This document shows positions 50,045 to 59,750 of a stretch of 62,245 nt of DNA, piece by piece. A program made the translations under genes and the position numbers. Below the pieces are notes generated by a model that made no database searches, was not told where the DNA came from, and worked only from the letters and a program-made list of their open reading frames with translations. The DNA is taken from assembly GCA_932222125.1 (NCBI GenBank), contig CAKNZJ010000004.1, positions 1 through 62,245 of the forward strand, given 5' to 3'. This DNA is from an uncultured Clostridia bacterium. GTDB taxonomy: Bacteria > Bacillota > Clostridia > Oscillospirales > Oscillospiraceae. Position 1 is the first letter of the stretch, and each line of letters starts with the position of its first letter.

Positions 50045-53000
50045 CTATCCCTCTTTCAGCACCACATTGGCCTCTCCCAATGTCTCTTGTAGCTCGGCCA
50101 ACAGCGCTTCGTGGATAACGCACTGTGTCTGGAGTTTTTTTCGGCTGTCCTCTAAAAAGACAATGGCGGACGAATTCCCCGGAAACATATTCATCAGCTT
50201 TTTGAGCCAGGTGAATCGCTCCCCGCTGTCAGGCAGTTTGATCCACAATACCTGTCCCCTTCCTGCCGGGGCCGGAGCCTGCACCTCTCCGCTCAGGGGA
50301 ACAATCCGGTCCACCATGAGCTGTGGTTCCTTTTCATCCCGGATAGACACCCGCCCCGTGGCCACAACCGGCAGTCCAGCCTTCAGATAGGGACCGCTCT
50401 CGTCCAGCACTCGGGAAAAGACCAGCAATTCTATCACTCCAGCGGCATCCTCCAGCATGACATACGCCATCAGAGAGTTATTCTTGGTGGTCTTGGTACG
50501 CACAGTGGAAATGACGCCGGCCAGCGTCACCCGGGCGCCATCCCCATACTGTCCCACATCGCCGCCATTCTCTCGCCCGGCAGCTGTCACACTGGTGATG
50601 GGTATTGCATGGTATTTCCGGACCTGCTGGCGGTATTCATCCATGGGGTGCCCCGACAGATAAAGCCCAGTCACCTCCTTCTCCATGGCCATCCGCTCGC
50701 TGGTCGAAAATTCTGGGATATCCGGCAATATCATGGACGGCACAAAGGAGGACTCCCCTCCTCCAAACAGGTCAAACTGTCCCTCCAGATTCCACCTTCG
50801 TTCCCGGCCAACGGTATCGATCACCTGCTCATACCCTTTCAAAAGTTGGCTTCGGCGATAGCCCATGCTATCAAATGATCCGGAACGGATGAGGCTATCC
50901 AGCACCCGCTTATTCAGGTCGCAGTCATACATCCGGCTGCAAAACTCCGGAAATGATGTAAAGTGTCCTCCCTTATCCCGCTCAGTCAGCACCGCATTGG
51001 TAAAGCCTACGCCAACCCCCTTGAGGGCGGCCAGGCCAAAGCGGATATTTCCACCGGATACCGTAAAGGTGGCACCCGACTCATTGATGTCCGGTGGCAG
51101 CAGAAGGATGCCGTTGTCCTTGCACTCGGCAATGTATTCCGCCACCTTGGCCTGAGAATCCAACACCGAAGTGAGCAGGGCGGCCATGTACTCTCTCATG
51201 TGGTGGCACTTAAACCATGCTGTCTGATAGGCCACAATGGCATAGGCCAGGGAGTGGGACTTGTTAAAGGCATAGTGGGCAAAATCATTGATTTCCGCAT
51301 AGATGGATTGTGCCACTTCCTCTGAGATGCCGTTTGCCACACAGCCGGCAATCTTTCGCTTTGGATCGCCATGAATAAAGGCATCCTGTTCCCTCCGGAC
51401 GTCCTGTTCCTTTTTTTTGGACATGGCCCGGCGCACCAGGTCAGCCTGTCCCAAAGAATAACCCGCCAGCTTCTGGAATATCTCAATAACCTGTTCCTGA
51501 TAGACGATGCAACCGTAGGTATTTTTTAAAATTGGTTCCAAGGAAGGATGCTTGTATGTGATGAGCCTGTTGTCCTGTGCACAGGCGATGAACCGGGGAA
51601 TCGAGTCCATGGGACCGGGCCTGTAAAGGGCGATGACGGCACAGATATCCTCAATGCTTTTGGGCTTCAGGCCAACGCACACACCGGTCATCCCCGCTGA
51701 TTCCATCTGAAATACCCCGGACGTGCGTCCCTCTGACAGCATTTGAAACACGGCCTCATCATCCTCCGGGATATCCTCCAGCTTGAAGTGGGGCTCGGTT
51801 TGCCGCACCAGTTTCACCGCATCATCTAGGATAGTCAGGTTGCGCAGGCCCAGAAAGTCCATCTTCAGCAGGCCAAGTTCCTCCAGGGTTACCATGGTGT
51901 ACTGAGTGACTGGCACGTTATCGTTGGTGGCTAACGGCACATACTCATACACCGGCCGGCAGGTGATCACCACCCCTGCCGCATGGGTTGAGGCATTGCG
52001 GGGCATACCCTCCACCCGGCGGGCCATATCCACCAGTTCCTTCATCTGAGGATTGCCCTTATACAAGTCCATAAAACTCTTTGATAGCACCAGCGCCTTG
52101 TCCAATGTCATGTCCAGTGCAAAGGGAATTTGCTTTGCAATGTGGTCCACATCGGCATAGGGCACGTTCATCACCCGGCCCACGTCCCGGATGGCAGCTT
52201 TGGCCTTCATAGTTCCGAAGGTGACAATCTGAGCCACATGATCCTCCCCATATTTTTGAGAGACATAGTCAATAACTTCCTGTCTCCGGCGGATACAGAA
52301 GTCAATGTCAATATCAGGCATGGTCACCCGCTCGGGGTTCAAAAAACGTTCAAAATAGAGAGAGTATTTAATAGGATCCACATCGGTGATATGCAGGCAA
52401 TAGGCCACCATAGAGCCCGCGGCGGAGCCCCGTCCCGGCCCCACAGGGATGCCCTTGCCCTTGGCATAGCCAATGAAATCAGACACGATGAGAAAGTAGT
52501 CCACAAAACCCATCTGCCGAATGACTCCCATCTCCATGCGCAGGCGGTCCTTGAGGGCCTCCTCTCTATCAGGATAGCGCTCCTGAAAGCCCTTCCAGCA
52601 CAGCCGCTCAAAGTAGGCATCTCCATCTCCCTCTCCGGGAGGCAGCCTAAACTCAGGCAAGTGATACTTGCCAAATTCAAATTCCACATTGCATAGCTGG
52701 GCAATTTTTGCCGTGTTCTCGACGGCCTGCGGGCAATTGGGAAACAGGGCTTTCATCTCCTGCTCATCCTTGACGTACATCTCGGTGGTATTATAGCGCA
52801 TCCGGTCCCGGTCCTCCAGCAATTTCCCCGTCTGCACACACATGAGCACATCCTGCATCCCGGCGTCCTCCCGGGTCAGGTAGTGTGCGTCGTTGGTGGC
52901 CACTAGGGGAATCCCTGTCTCATCATGGAGCCGCAGAAGTCCGGCGATGACCGGCTGCTGTTCCGGCAAATGATGATCCTGCAGCTCCAGGTAATAGCCA

Positions 53001-53503
53001 TCCTCCCCGAACAACTCCTTCATCTCCAACGCATGGGCCCTAGCCCCCTCATAGTCTCCATTGCGCAGGCGGCGGGGAATCTCCCCGCCCAGACAGGCGG
53101 ACAGGGCAATCAGCCCTTCGCTGTGGGCACGCAGCAGGTCCATATCAATGCGAGGCCGAATGTAGAAACCCTCTAAAAAGGCCATAGACACCATATAACT
53201 CAAATTGCGGTATCCCACCTCATTGCGGCATAACAAAATCAGGTGGCGTGCAGACCGGTCCAGCTCATGAACCCGGTCAAACCGAGTGCGGGGGGCCACA
53301 TAGACCTCGCATCCGATAATCGGCTTAACCCCCGCTTCCTTGCAGGCACGGTAGAAATCCATCACACCATACATCACTCCATGGTCTGTGATAGCCACAG
53401 CGTCTTGCCCCAAGGCCCTTACCCGTTCCGCCAGCGGCTTGATGCGGCAAGCGCCGTCCAAAAGAGAGTATTCTGTGTGTAAATGCAGATGGACAAAAGC
53501 CAT
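50045..53503 (-). CDS. dnaE: DNA polymerase III alpha subunit, DnaE type
   Basis: 1152 residues, CTTGGAGGTGCGCC before ATG. The N-terminal PHP domain starts AFVHLHLHTEYSLLDGACRI and keeps its metal-site His and Asp (ITDHGVMYGV). The polymerase active site has GRGSAAGSMVAYC and PDIDIDFCIRRRQEVIDYVS; helix-hairpin-helix and OB regions follow (GLAALKGVGVGF, MAYVMLEDAAGVIELLVFS). No 3'-5' exonuclease domain is present, so this is the DnaE, not PolC, replicase of Firmicutes, assisting lagging-strand priming. whiA ends 97 bases upstream. Confidence 0.96.
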   Translation of the reverse strand: MAFVHLHLHTEYSLLDGACRIKPLAERVRALGQDAVAITDHGVMYGVMDFYRACKEAGVKPIIGCEVYVAPRTRFDRVHELDRSARHLILLCRNEVGYRNLSYMVSMAFLEGFYIRPRIDMDLLRAHSEGLIALSACLGGEIPRRLRNGDYEGARAHALEMKELFGEDGYYLELQDHHLPEQQPVIAGLLRLHDETGIPLVATNDAHYLTREDAGMQDVLMCVQTGKLLEDRDRMRYNTTEMYVKDEQEMKALFPNCPQAVENTAKIAQLCNVEFEFGKYHLPEFRLPPGEGDGDAYFERLCWKGFQERYPDREEALKDRLRMEMGVIRQMGFVDYFLIVSDFIGYAKGKGIPVGPGRGSAAGSMVAYCLHITDVDPIKYSLYFERFLNPERVTMPDIDIDFCIRRRQEVIDYVSQKYGEDHVAQIVTFGTMKAKAAIRDVGRVMNVPYADVDHIAKQIPFALDMTLDKALVLSKSFMDLYKGNPQMKELVDMARRVEGMPRNASTHAAGVVITCRPVYEYVPLATNDNVPVTQYTMVTLEELGLLKMDFLGLRNLTILDDAVKLVRQTEPHFKLEDIPEDDEAVFQMLSEGRTSGVFQMESAGMTGVCVGLKPKSIEDICAVIALYRPGPMDSIPRFIACAQDNRLITYKHPSLEPILKNTYGCIVYQEQVIEIFQKLAGYSLGQADLVRRAMSKKKEQDVRREQDAFIHGDPKRKIAGCVANGISEEVAQSIYAEINDFAHYAFNKSHSLAYAIVAYQTAWFKCHHMREYMAALLTSVLDSQAKVAEYIAECKDNGILLLPPDINESGATFTVSGGNIRFGLAALKGVGVGFTNAVLTERDKGGHFTSFPEFCSRMYDCDLNKRVLDSLIRSGSFDSMGYRRSQLLKGYEQVIDTVGRERRWNLEGQFDLFGGGESSFVPSMILPDIPEFSTSERMAMEKEVTGLYLSGHPMDEYRQQVRKYHAIPITSVTAAGRENGGDVGQYGDGARVTLAGVISTVRTKTTKNNSLMAYVMLEDAAGVIELLVFSRVLDESGPYLKAGLPVVATGRVSIRDEKEPQLMVDRIVPLSGEVQAPAPAGRGQVLWIKLPDSGERFTWLKKLMNMFPGNSSAIVFLEDSRKKLQTQCVIHEALLAELQETLGEANVVLKEG

Positions 53504-53600
53504 GGCGCACCTCCAAGAAATTTAAAACCGATGGGACTGTTCTCTCAATCCCTTTATCCCAGTGTAGGAAATGAAAGCTTCCTCTCCTCGCTCCAACATA

Positions 53601-54494
53601 TTATCGTCTAGCCAACTCCACCAGCTTTCGCATACGGTGGTTCAGGGCGGATTTACTCACCGGTGGACGGCACAGAGCTGCCAGTTGGCTCAAGGTCAAC
53701 TCAGGATGCTCCAACCTCAGCCGGGCCGTCTCCCTAAGCTTATCCGGCAAGGAGGCCAGCCGCCCCGCCTCCTCCAAGCACAGGATAGCGGATATCTGCT
53801 CCCGGGCCGCCTCCACTGCCTTATCCAGATTGGCGCTGTCGCAATTCACCTGCCGATTGACGCTGCCTCGCAGATCTCGCTCCAGCTTAGCTGTCATCAC
53901 TCCCATGGCAGATACAGGGGCGCCCAGCGCCGTGAGCACATCTTCAATGTGGTCACTCTGCTTAAAGTAGACAATATAATTTCCCTTCCGCTTGGTTTCC
54001 TTCGGAAAAAAACCCGCCTCATGGAACAGGGACAACAGCTCCCCGCCCACATGATAGTGAGAGGTGGCAAGCTCCAAATGATAGCCCTTCATAGGATCGG
54101 TGACCGACCCGCCTGCAAGGAAAGCCCCCCGTAAAAATGCGGTGCGGCAATGCTCCTCCTCCAGTCGGGCCAGATTGGTATGGAGAGCCACCGAGGACTG
54201 CCATCCCAGGCCAAAGGCGTCAAAGATGGCGCGGAGCTTGTCCGGGTCCTGGATGAGAAAGGTTCCCTTTCCATCCCCCTCCCGGGGCATCTGATCAAAG
54301 GATAACTTGAAAGCTCGGTAAAATAGCTTGGGTAACCGCTCCTTCAACCCATGGGACTCGGTGATGATCTTGGCCTGACGGCTGTGAAAGGTGTTGCAGA
54401 ACAGGAGGATGCCATAGGCCTCCGCCTGGGCACAGTCCCGGCAGCGAATGGGCTGCCGGGACAATTCCTCCTTAACCTCAGCAGAAAAGGCCAT
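53601..54494 (-). CDS. whiA: WhiA transcription/chromosome factor
   Basis: 297 residues; ATG at 54494 preceded by GGGGAGTGGAGACC. The N-terminal part has two degenerate LAGLIDADG-like half-domains (EAYGILLFCNTFHSRQAKII, AFLRGAFLAGGSVTDPMKGY). The C-terminal helix-turn-helix is LTLSQLAALCRPPVSKSALN then RMRKLVELA. WhiA is a conserved Gram-positive DNA-binding protein linked to division, metabolism and sporulation. It is the last gene of murB-rapZ-glmR-whiA. Confidence 0.93.
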   Translation of the reverse strand: MAFSAEVKEELSRQPIRCRDCAQAEAYGILLFCNTFHSRQAKIITESHGLKERLPKLFYRAFKLSFDQMPREGDGKGTFLIQDPDKLRAIFDAFGLGWQSSVALHTNLARLEEEHCRTAFLRGAFLAGGSVTDPMKGYHLELATSHYHVGGELLSLFHEAGFFPKETKRKGNYIVYFKQSDHIEDVLTALGAPVSAMGVMTAKLERDLRGSVNRQVNCDSANLDKAVEAAREQISAILCLEEAGRLASLPDKLRETARLRLEHPELTLSQLAALCRPPVSKSALNHRMRKLVELARR

Positions 54495-54508
54495 GGTCTC
54501 CACTCCCC

Positions 54509-55507
54509 TTAAAAAATCTTTGTATCGGCCTGTTGCCGATATACTTCCATCACCGCTTGAGCCACCTTGCGCCCAGAGTGCCGGGCATACTGACTGTTCT
54601 CATCCACCAGGGGCCGGGCCACCACCTCCGCCCCCAGCAGCTCCATCTCACGGCGCTCTACCAGCATGGGCTCCGCATCCTCCTTGGAGTACCGCTCCAG
54701 CAGGGTATTGCGCACCGGCTCAGAATTACACAGGCACAGATTTACCAGACCAGGACCTCCGTGCTCCAGCAGGGCGGCCACATGATCTACCGCGGTCATT
54801 CCCTCCGTTTCTCCGTCCTGAGTCATAATATTACAGATATAGATCTTCAGCGCTTTGCTCTCCTGAATGGCCTCAGCAATACCATCCACCAGCAAATTAG
54901 GTATGACACTGGTATATAAGCTCCCCGGCCCCAGCAGGATAATCTGCGCTCGACGGATGGCCTCCAGCGCCTGGGGCAAGGCGGGGGGATGTTCGGGCAA
55001 CAGGCGCACATGGTGAATACGGCAGTCCTGCTCCTTTTTAAACGCGAATATCTTGGACTCTCCACAGACACTGGCCCCATTGTCAAATATGGCCTCCAGC
55101 TGCACATTGGCATTGGTCACCGGCAGGATACGTCCGGTAATTGCCAACACCTCACCCATTCTGGCCACCGCTTGGTCAAAGGACTGAGAGATTCCGTCCA
55201 ACGCGGCCAGCAGCAGATTGCCAAAGGCTTGTCCCGCCAATCTCCCTTCAGTAAAGCGGTAATTGAGCAGCTTCTGCATCATGGGTTCCGTATTGGCCAA
55301 AGCCTCCATACAATGACGGATGTCCCCCGGAGGGAGCATCCCCAGGTCCTTCCGGAGAACCCCGGAGCCGCCGCCATCGTCCGCCACTGTGACAACAGCG
55401 GTCAGGTCCTCACTATACAGCTTCAGCCCTCGAAGAATAGTGGATAGCCCCGTACCGCCGCCCAACGCCACAATAGATGGGGCTTTTCCTCGCTCTATCC
55501 CTCTCAC
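54509..55507 (-). CDS. glmR: GlmR/YvcK-family protein (UDP-sugar-binding regulator)
   Basis: 332 residues from a GTG start at 55507. Nucleotide-sugar binding SIVALGGGTGLSTILRGLKL, VTVADDGGGSGVLRKDLGML, the HCMEALANTEPMMQKLLNYR region and GPGSLYTSVIPNLLVDGIAE fit YvcK/GlmR, which stimulates GlmS and adjusts the supply of UDP-GlcNAc for wall synthesis in Bacillus. It follows rapZ by 3 bases and precedes whiA by 14. Confidence 0.92.
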   Translation of the reverse strand: MRGIERGKAPSIVALGGGTGLSTILRGLKLYSEDLTAVVTVADDGGGSGVLRKDLGMLPPGDIRHCMEALANTEPMMQKLLNYRFTEGRLAGQAFGNLLLAALDGISQSFDQAVARMGEVLAITGRILPVTNANVQLEAIFDNGASVCGESKIFAFKKEQDCRIHHVRLLPEHPPALPQALEAIRRAQIILLGPGSLYTSVIPNLLVDGIAEAIQESKALKIYICNIMTQDGETEGMTAVDHVAALLEHGGPGLVNLCLCNSEPVRNTLLERYSKEDAEPMLVERREMELLGAEVVARPLVDENSQYARHSGRKVAQAVMEVYRQQADTKIF

Positions 55508-55510
55508 AGC

Positions 55511-56374
55511 TCAGGCCCTCGTCATGTCCCGGTGGATCTCGCTGGCCGGATGGCCCAACGTCTGAATATACTCCGTCAGGGCCCGGGTCACCGCCACCGA
55601 GCGGTGCCGCCCGCCGGTACAGCCAATGGCGATCACCAGAGCACTTTTCCCCTCTTCTATAAAGTGCGGAAGCAAAAAGGCAATCATGCTTTGCAAATGG
55701 CCCATAAACTCCTGCGCTTCCTTGCAGTTAAATACGTAGTCCCGTACATTCGGCTCCAATCCGGTCAGTTGGCGCATTCCCTCAATATAAAACGGATTTG
55801 GCAAAAAGCGCACATCAAACACCAGGTCAGCCTCCAAGGGAATGCCATACTTAAATCCGAAGGAGGTCACCGACACACTCATTTCATTGGTGGTCCTGCG
55901 GTTCGGGGCAAACATATCCAAAACCTGCCCCCGGAGCTTTTGCACAGGCAGCGCGGTGGTGGTAATAACATACTCCGCTCTCTTCCTGACCAGCTCCATT
56001 GCCACCCGCTCCCGCTCCACTGCCTGGGTGAGGCTGTCCCCCTCCCTCATCATGGGGTGAAGCCGGCGCGTCTCCTTATACCGTTTGATAATGCTGGCGG
56101 TATCCGCCTCTACAAATAGAATTTTATATTCAAATTTCATTACATTTAGGGTATTCAGTGCGTCAAAAAGGCTGTCAAAGTTCTTGCCTCCTCGAATATC
56201 GCACACCATCGCCACTCTCTCATAGGCCCCCGCTCCAGCTAGGCACACCTCGGCAAACTTTGGGATGAGCACCGGGGGGAGATTGTCCACACAGAAAAAG
56301 CCGCTGTCCTCCAAAATGGACATCACCGTGGATTTTCCCGCGCCAGACAGTCCGGATACAATTAAAAATTCCAT
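55511..56374 (-). CDS. rapZ: RNase adapter / nucleotide-binding protein RapZ (YvcJ)
   Basis: 287 residues, GGGAGGAAGCTT before ATG. The P-loop is FLIVSGLSGAGKSTVMS, Walker B-like VDNLPPVLIPK; the C-terminal half has SFGFKYGIPLEADLVFDVRF and the phosphate-binding IGCTGGRHRSVAV. RapZ links cell-wall sugar signals to RNA decay in enterics; in Firmicutes YvcJ it hydrolyses nucleotides. It lies 11 bases after murB and 3 bases before glmR. Confidence 0.93.
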   Translation of the reverse strand: MEFLIVSGLSGAGKSTVMSILEDSGFFCVDNLPPVLIPKFAEVCLAGAGAYERVAMVCDIRGGKNFDSLFDALNTLNVMKFEYKILFVEADTASIIKRYKETRRLHPMMREGDSLTQAVERERVAMELVRKRAEYVITTTALPVQKLRGQVLDMFAPNRRTTNEMSVSVTSFGFKYGIPLEADLVFDVRFLPNPFYIEGMRQLTGLEPNVRDYVFNCKEAQEFMGHLQSMIAFLLPHFIEEGKSALVIAIGCTGGRHRSVAVTRALTEYIQTLGHPASEIHRDMTRA

Positions 56375-56385
56375 AAGCTTCCTCC

Positions 56386-57297
56386 CTATCGCAAATAGCG
56401 CACTTCCGGCTCCAGCTCCACGCCGGTATCCTGAAATACCCGCTCCCGCACCTGATCTATAAGGGTTAGAATATCCCGGCAGGTGGCCCCTCCTGTGTTA
56501 ATCACAAATCCAGCATGCTTTGGCGACACCTGTGCTCCCCCCACAGTGAGCCCACGCAGGCCGCACTGATCGATGAGGACAGCGGCAAAATGACCCAGCG
56601 GCCGTTTGAATGTGGAGCCTGCGCTGGGGTATTCCAACGGCTGTTTTTCCCGGCGCTTGGCAGCCAACTCCGCCATATGGGCCCAGATATCCTCCCTATC
56701 CCCTGGCAGCAGGGTCAGACTGGCGGATAGAATCATCTCCCCGCTGTCCGCAAAGGCAGAGTGCCGGTAGGAAAACCGGCAAGCGGAAGCAGGAAGCACT
56801 CGGATGTTCCCCTCTCCATCCATAACACGGACCTCAGACACCACCTGAGACAGCTCCCCTCCATACGCCCCCGCGTTCATAAAGATGCCGCCCCCTAAGC
56901 TGCCGGGAATTCCGTGGGCAAATTCCAGCCCGGTGAGTCCCCTCTGCGCAGCCTGGCCAGATAGACGGGACAGCAGGACCCCAGCCTGTGCGGTGAGAAC
57001 ATTGCCCTCTCCCCCGCACCGGCACAGACCAGGCGCTGTCTTAACCACAAAGGCCCGTAGCCCCTCATCATCCACCAGCAGATTGGAGCCGTTGCCTATC
57101 ACAAGAGGGGCCACCTCCAGCTCCGCCGCCAGGGCCATTGCGGCCACCAGCTCGGTCTCCCCTGTCGGCAAGGCCATTAATGCCGCCGGTCCTCCTACCC
57201 GAAAGGTGGTATGCCGACTCATGAGCTCGTTCCGGCGCAGTTCCAATCCTGGCACAGTCTGGCACAGCCGCTCGTATAAGGTATCCAATTGATCCAT
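56386..57297 (-). CDS. murB: UDP-N-acetylenolpyruvoylglucosamine reductase
   Basis: 303 residues; ATG at 57297 with GGGGGGAGGGCAGACA upstream. FAD-binding parts TTFRVGGPAALMALPTGETE, VIGNGSNLLVDDEGLRAFVV and FAHGIPGSLGGGIFMNAGAY precede the substrate part with catalytic Ser in YPSAGSTFKRPLGHF and PKHAGFVINTGGAT, the short type II-like form common in Firmicutes. It makes UDP-MurNAc. First gene of the four-gene cluster, behind an extended -10 promoter. Confidence 0.95.
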   Translation of the reverse strand: MDQLDTLYERLCQTVPGLELRRNELMSRHTTFRVGGPAALMALPTGETELVAAMALAAELEVAPLVIGNGSNLLVDDEGLRAFVVKTAPGLCRCGGEGNVLTAQAGVLLSRLSGQAAQRGLTGLEFAHGIPGSLGGGIFMNAGAYGGELSQVVSEVRVMDGEGNIRVLPASACRFSYRHSAFADSGEMILSASLTLLPGDREDIWAHMAELAAKRREKQPLEYPSAGSTFKRPLGHFAAVLIDQCGLRGLTVGGAQVSPKHAGFVINTGGATCRDILTLIDQVRERVFQDTGVELEPEVRYLR

Positions 57298-57361
57298 TGT
57301 CTGCCCTCCCCCCAACCCATGGGACATCTACCCTTCTGCCGACAGGTTAAGTTAATATATT

Positions 57362-57370
57362 ATTATACCA
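57362..57370 (-). promoter_or_regulatory. Extended -10 promoter of murB
   Basis: On the minus strand TGGTATAAT forms a TG-N-TATAAT extended -10 element. No good -35 hexamer is placed 17 bases upstream. Transcripts would start about 60 bases before murB. Confidence 0.5.
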
Positions 57371-57454
57371 GAATTGAGAGCAAAAGAGAATAGCTTTCAC
57401 AAATTTTAAGAAATGTTGCCCAGGGCGCCTATTGTCATGCTCTTCTAACGCCTG

Positions 57455-57489
57455 TAAAAAAGTACGGCGCCGCTTAAGCGGCGCCGTAC
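57455..57489 (-). terminator. Terminator of the Cys-rich gene
   Basis: A 28-base perfect palindrome (57462-57489, centre TTAA, core GGCGCCGCTTAAGCGGCGCC) followed on the minus strand by a T-run. It ends the Cys-rich gene's transcript just before the murB promoter region. Confidence 0.85.
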
Positions 57490-57505
57490 AGGCTGCCAGA
57501 AGTGG

Positions 57506-58339
57506 TCAGCCGCAGCAGTTTTTGGTCTCCTGATACCCCTCTGGAGTGGCGATGGTATTGGGTGGGAAAAATTCCTCGGTGGGGAACTGAACCTGGCGGA
57601 AGATTGCACAGGGGTCCTCCTCCTTGCCGCCGGAGCACTCCTTATTAGGCATACAGTAGTCGTAAGCCGGGATGAGCAGCTGGCTGTCCCTCTCCAAGCG
57701 GATGATGGAAAACTGGCCCAAGGTGACGTACACGCGGCGGCCCTCACCCCCCATATTCAGCTCATCAGGGAAGCAGGCAGCGATGCCAGCGGGCACCTCG
57801 CCTCCCTCAGAGCAGCCGCAGGATGGAGGCATGTCGCATGGGTCAGACAAGCGCATGCTCAAGATGATTGGGTCTACTGAGTTGACCACCGCAATGGGCA
57901 AATTGGTGCTCATTAAGCGCTGCTCATCCAGCGCTTTCTCCCTGCTGTTAGAGGTGAACACCTTTGCGGAACCCTCGCTGCCAAACAGGATCGCCCGCTT
58001 GTCAAACACTGCTAAGCCGCAGATGGACACCGGACGAGCCGCTCCCACGAAGGCGTCGGCAGTTACTCGGTAGAAGTAACGCACGTCTACGGTGAAAAAG
58101 CCCCTGTTGAAGCCTACAGGCTCCACATCGATGTACGCATAGAGCAGCTCGGCCTGACCAGCCTTCAAACTAATGGCCCGGTCAATGACAGCCTGAGAGC
58201 TAGCGGTGGGGTACAAGCGCAGATCCTCTACGCAGTCTTTATCACGGCAGCTGTCGAAGATCTTTCGGGTGTGGATGCACACGGCCTCCCGGATACCGGC
58301 GGTATCACAGATGGGGCCCGGCTCGATGAATTCAGCCAT
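57506..58339 (-). CDS. Cys-rich conserved clostridial protein of unknown function
   Basis: 277 residues; ATG at 58339 after GGGAGGTACGAAT. There is no signal peptide or membrane helix. Twelve or more Cys are clustered in short motifs: PICDTAG, EAVCIHTRKIFDSCRDKDCV, MPPSCGCSEGG, YDYCMPNKECSGGKEEDPC and the C-terminal NCCG. The middle has a beta-rich pattern (FFTVDVRYFYRVTAD, VGAARPVSICGLAVFDKRAI). I recognise the type as a conserved but uncharacterised spore-former protein, and the Cys content recalls coat or exosporium proteins. Its promoter carries CATACAAT, also compatible with SigE. It is transcribed alone. Confidence 0.7.
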   Translation of the reverse strand: MAEFIEPGPICDTAGIREAVCIHTRKIFDSCRDKDCVEDLRLYPTASSQAVIDRAISLKAGQAELLYAYIDVEPVGFNRGFFTVDVRYFYRVTADAFVGAARPVSICGLAVFDKRAILFGSEGSAKVFTSNSREKALDEQRLMSTNLPIAVVNSVDPIILSMRLSDPCDMPPSCGCSEGGEVPAGIAACFPDELNMGGEGRRVYVTLGQFSIIRLERDSQLLIPAYDYCMPNKECSGGKEEDPCAIFRQVQFPTEEFFPPNTIATPEGYQETKNCCG

Positions 58340-58400
58340 ATTCGTACCTCCCGATGGTTGATAGGAAGGGGCAACGGGTATGGCTTTCCCCTTCCATTCC

Positions 58401-58430
58401 ATTGTATGAAGCAGCGGCCAAGGGGTGCAA
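58401..58430 (-). promoter_or_regulatory. Promoter of the Cys-rich gene (sigma-A or SigE)
   Basis: On the minus strand TTGCAC (58430-58425), 18 bases, TACAAT (58406-58401). The wider -10 reads CATACAAT, which equals the SigE -10 consensus CATACANT; a SigE -35 (ATA near 16-17 bases upstream) is not clear, so the sigma factor is open. Confidence 0.5.
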
Positions 58431-58457
58431 AAGGGCAGCTGAATAACAGCTGCCCTT
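58431..58457 (-). terminator. Terminator of purA
   Basis: Arms AAGGGCAGCTG (58431-58441) and CAGCTGCCCTT (58447-58457), 11 bp, loop AATAA, with a short T-run on the minus strand. It lies 13 bases after the purA stop. Confidence 0.7.
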
Positions 58458-58469
58458 ACTGATTTCTCC

Positions 58470-59750
58470 TTACCGCACAGCGATATCATGGCGCTTGGGC
58501 CCCGTGGAAACGATCTTGATGGGGACGCCAATCTGCCCTTCCAAAAACTCTACATAGCCCTTGGCATTGGCCGGCAATGCTTGGTAATCAGTTACGCCCC
58601 GCACATCACTCTTCCAGCCGGGCAGGGTAACAAACACCGGTTTGGCCCCCATCAGCTTTGGAGTAGTCGGGAACTGGTCGGTGATCACTCCACTGATCTC
58701 ATATCCTACGCACACCCGAATCTCATCCAGATAGCCCAGCACATCCAAGCAGGTGAGGGCCACCTGAGTGGCACCCTGGACCATGCATCCATACTTGGTC
58801 GCCACCGCGTCGAACCAGCCCACCCGGCGGGGCCTTCCCGTCGTTGCGCCAAATTCTCCCTTATCTCCTCCCCGGCGGCGCAGTTCATCCCCTGCCTCCC
58901 CGATGATTTCACTGACAAAGGGTTCAGTGTCGGAACCTACGCAGGAAGAATAGGCCTTGGTGACGCAGATGACCTCCTCAATGGCAGTGGGGGGAACTGC
59001 TGCGCCCACGCAGCCAAAGCCAGCCAGCGTGTGGGAGGAGGTTGTCATGGGAAAAATGCCCAGATCTGGATCCTTCATAGAGCCAAGCTGACCCTCCAGC
59101 AGAATAGTCTTTCTCTCCCTCAGCGCCTGGTGGACAAATCCCACCGCATCCCCCACATAGGGATGGATTTTTTCCCGTAGGCGGAGCAATTCGCGGTAGA
59201 TGCCCTCCTCATCCACGGCAGGCTTGTGATACAAGTGCTCAAACAGAATGTTTTTTACCTCAACCACCTGGTGAAGCCGATCCTTCAGACGGGCTTCGTC
59301 AAATAGGTCACATACTTGAATGCCCGTCTTAGCGTACTTATCAGAGTAAAAGGGGGCGATGCCACTCTTGGTGGAGCCAAAGGCCCTGCCTCCCAGACGC
59401 TCCTCCTCATAGCCATCCTGGAGTACATGATATGGCATGAGCAGCTGGGCCCGCTCCGACACGATGAGGTTTGGGGTTGGCACCCCCTGTCCAGTGATAG
59501 CATCCAGCTCAGATGCCAGTTTGTCTACGTCCAAAGCCACACCATTTCCGATGACATTGGTGATATGGGGATAGAAAATGCCGGATGGCAGGATGTGCAA
59601 GGCAAAACGCCCATAGTTATTGATAATCGTATGCCCTGCGTTGGCTCCGCCCTGAAAGCGAACCACGACATCTGAGCTCTCCGCGAGCAAGTCGGTGATC
59701 TTTCCCTTGCCCTCATCGCCCCAGTTAGCTCCCACAATCGCTTTTACCAT
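58470..59750 (-). CDS. purA: Adenylosuccinate synthetase
   Basis: 426 residues; ATG at 59750 preceded by GGAGGTACTCCA. P-loop-like VGANWGDEGKGKITDLLA, the IMP-site DAKTGIQVCDLF-type KTGIQVCDLFDEARL, VGSDTEPFVSEIIG, the conserved GATTGRPRRVGWFDAVATKY and the final KIVSTGPKRHDI are typical. It forms adenylosuccinate from IMP, the first step to AMP, and is unlinked from the purE operon. Promoter TTGCGG-N17-TATAAT at 59847-59875. Confidence 0.96.
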   Translation of the reverse strand: MVKAIVGANWGDEGKGKITDLLAESSDVVVRFQGGANAGHTIINNYGRFALHILPSGIFYPHITNVIGNGVALDVDKLASELDAITGQGVPTPNLIVSERAQLLMPYHVLQDGYEEERLGGRAFGSTKSGIAPFYSDKYAKTGIQVCDLFDEARLKDRLHQVVEVKNILFEHLYHKPAVDEEGIYRELLRLREKIHPYVGDAVGFVHQALRERKTILLEGQLGSMKDPDLGIFPMTTSSHTLAGFGCVGAAVPPTAIEEVICVTKAYSSCVGSDTEPFVSEIIGEAGDELRRRGGDKGEFGATTGRPRRVGWFDAVATKYGCMVQGATQVALTCLDVLGYLDEIRVCVGYEISGVITDQFPTTPKLMGAKPVFVTLPGWKSDVRGVTDYQALPANAKGYVEFLEGQIGVPIKIVSTGPKRHDIAVR

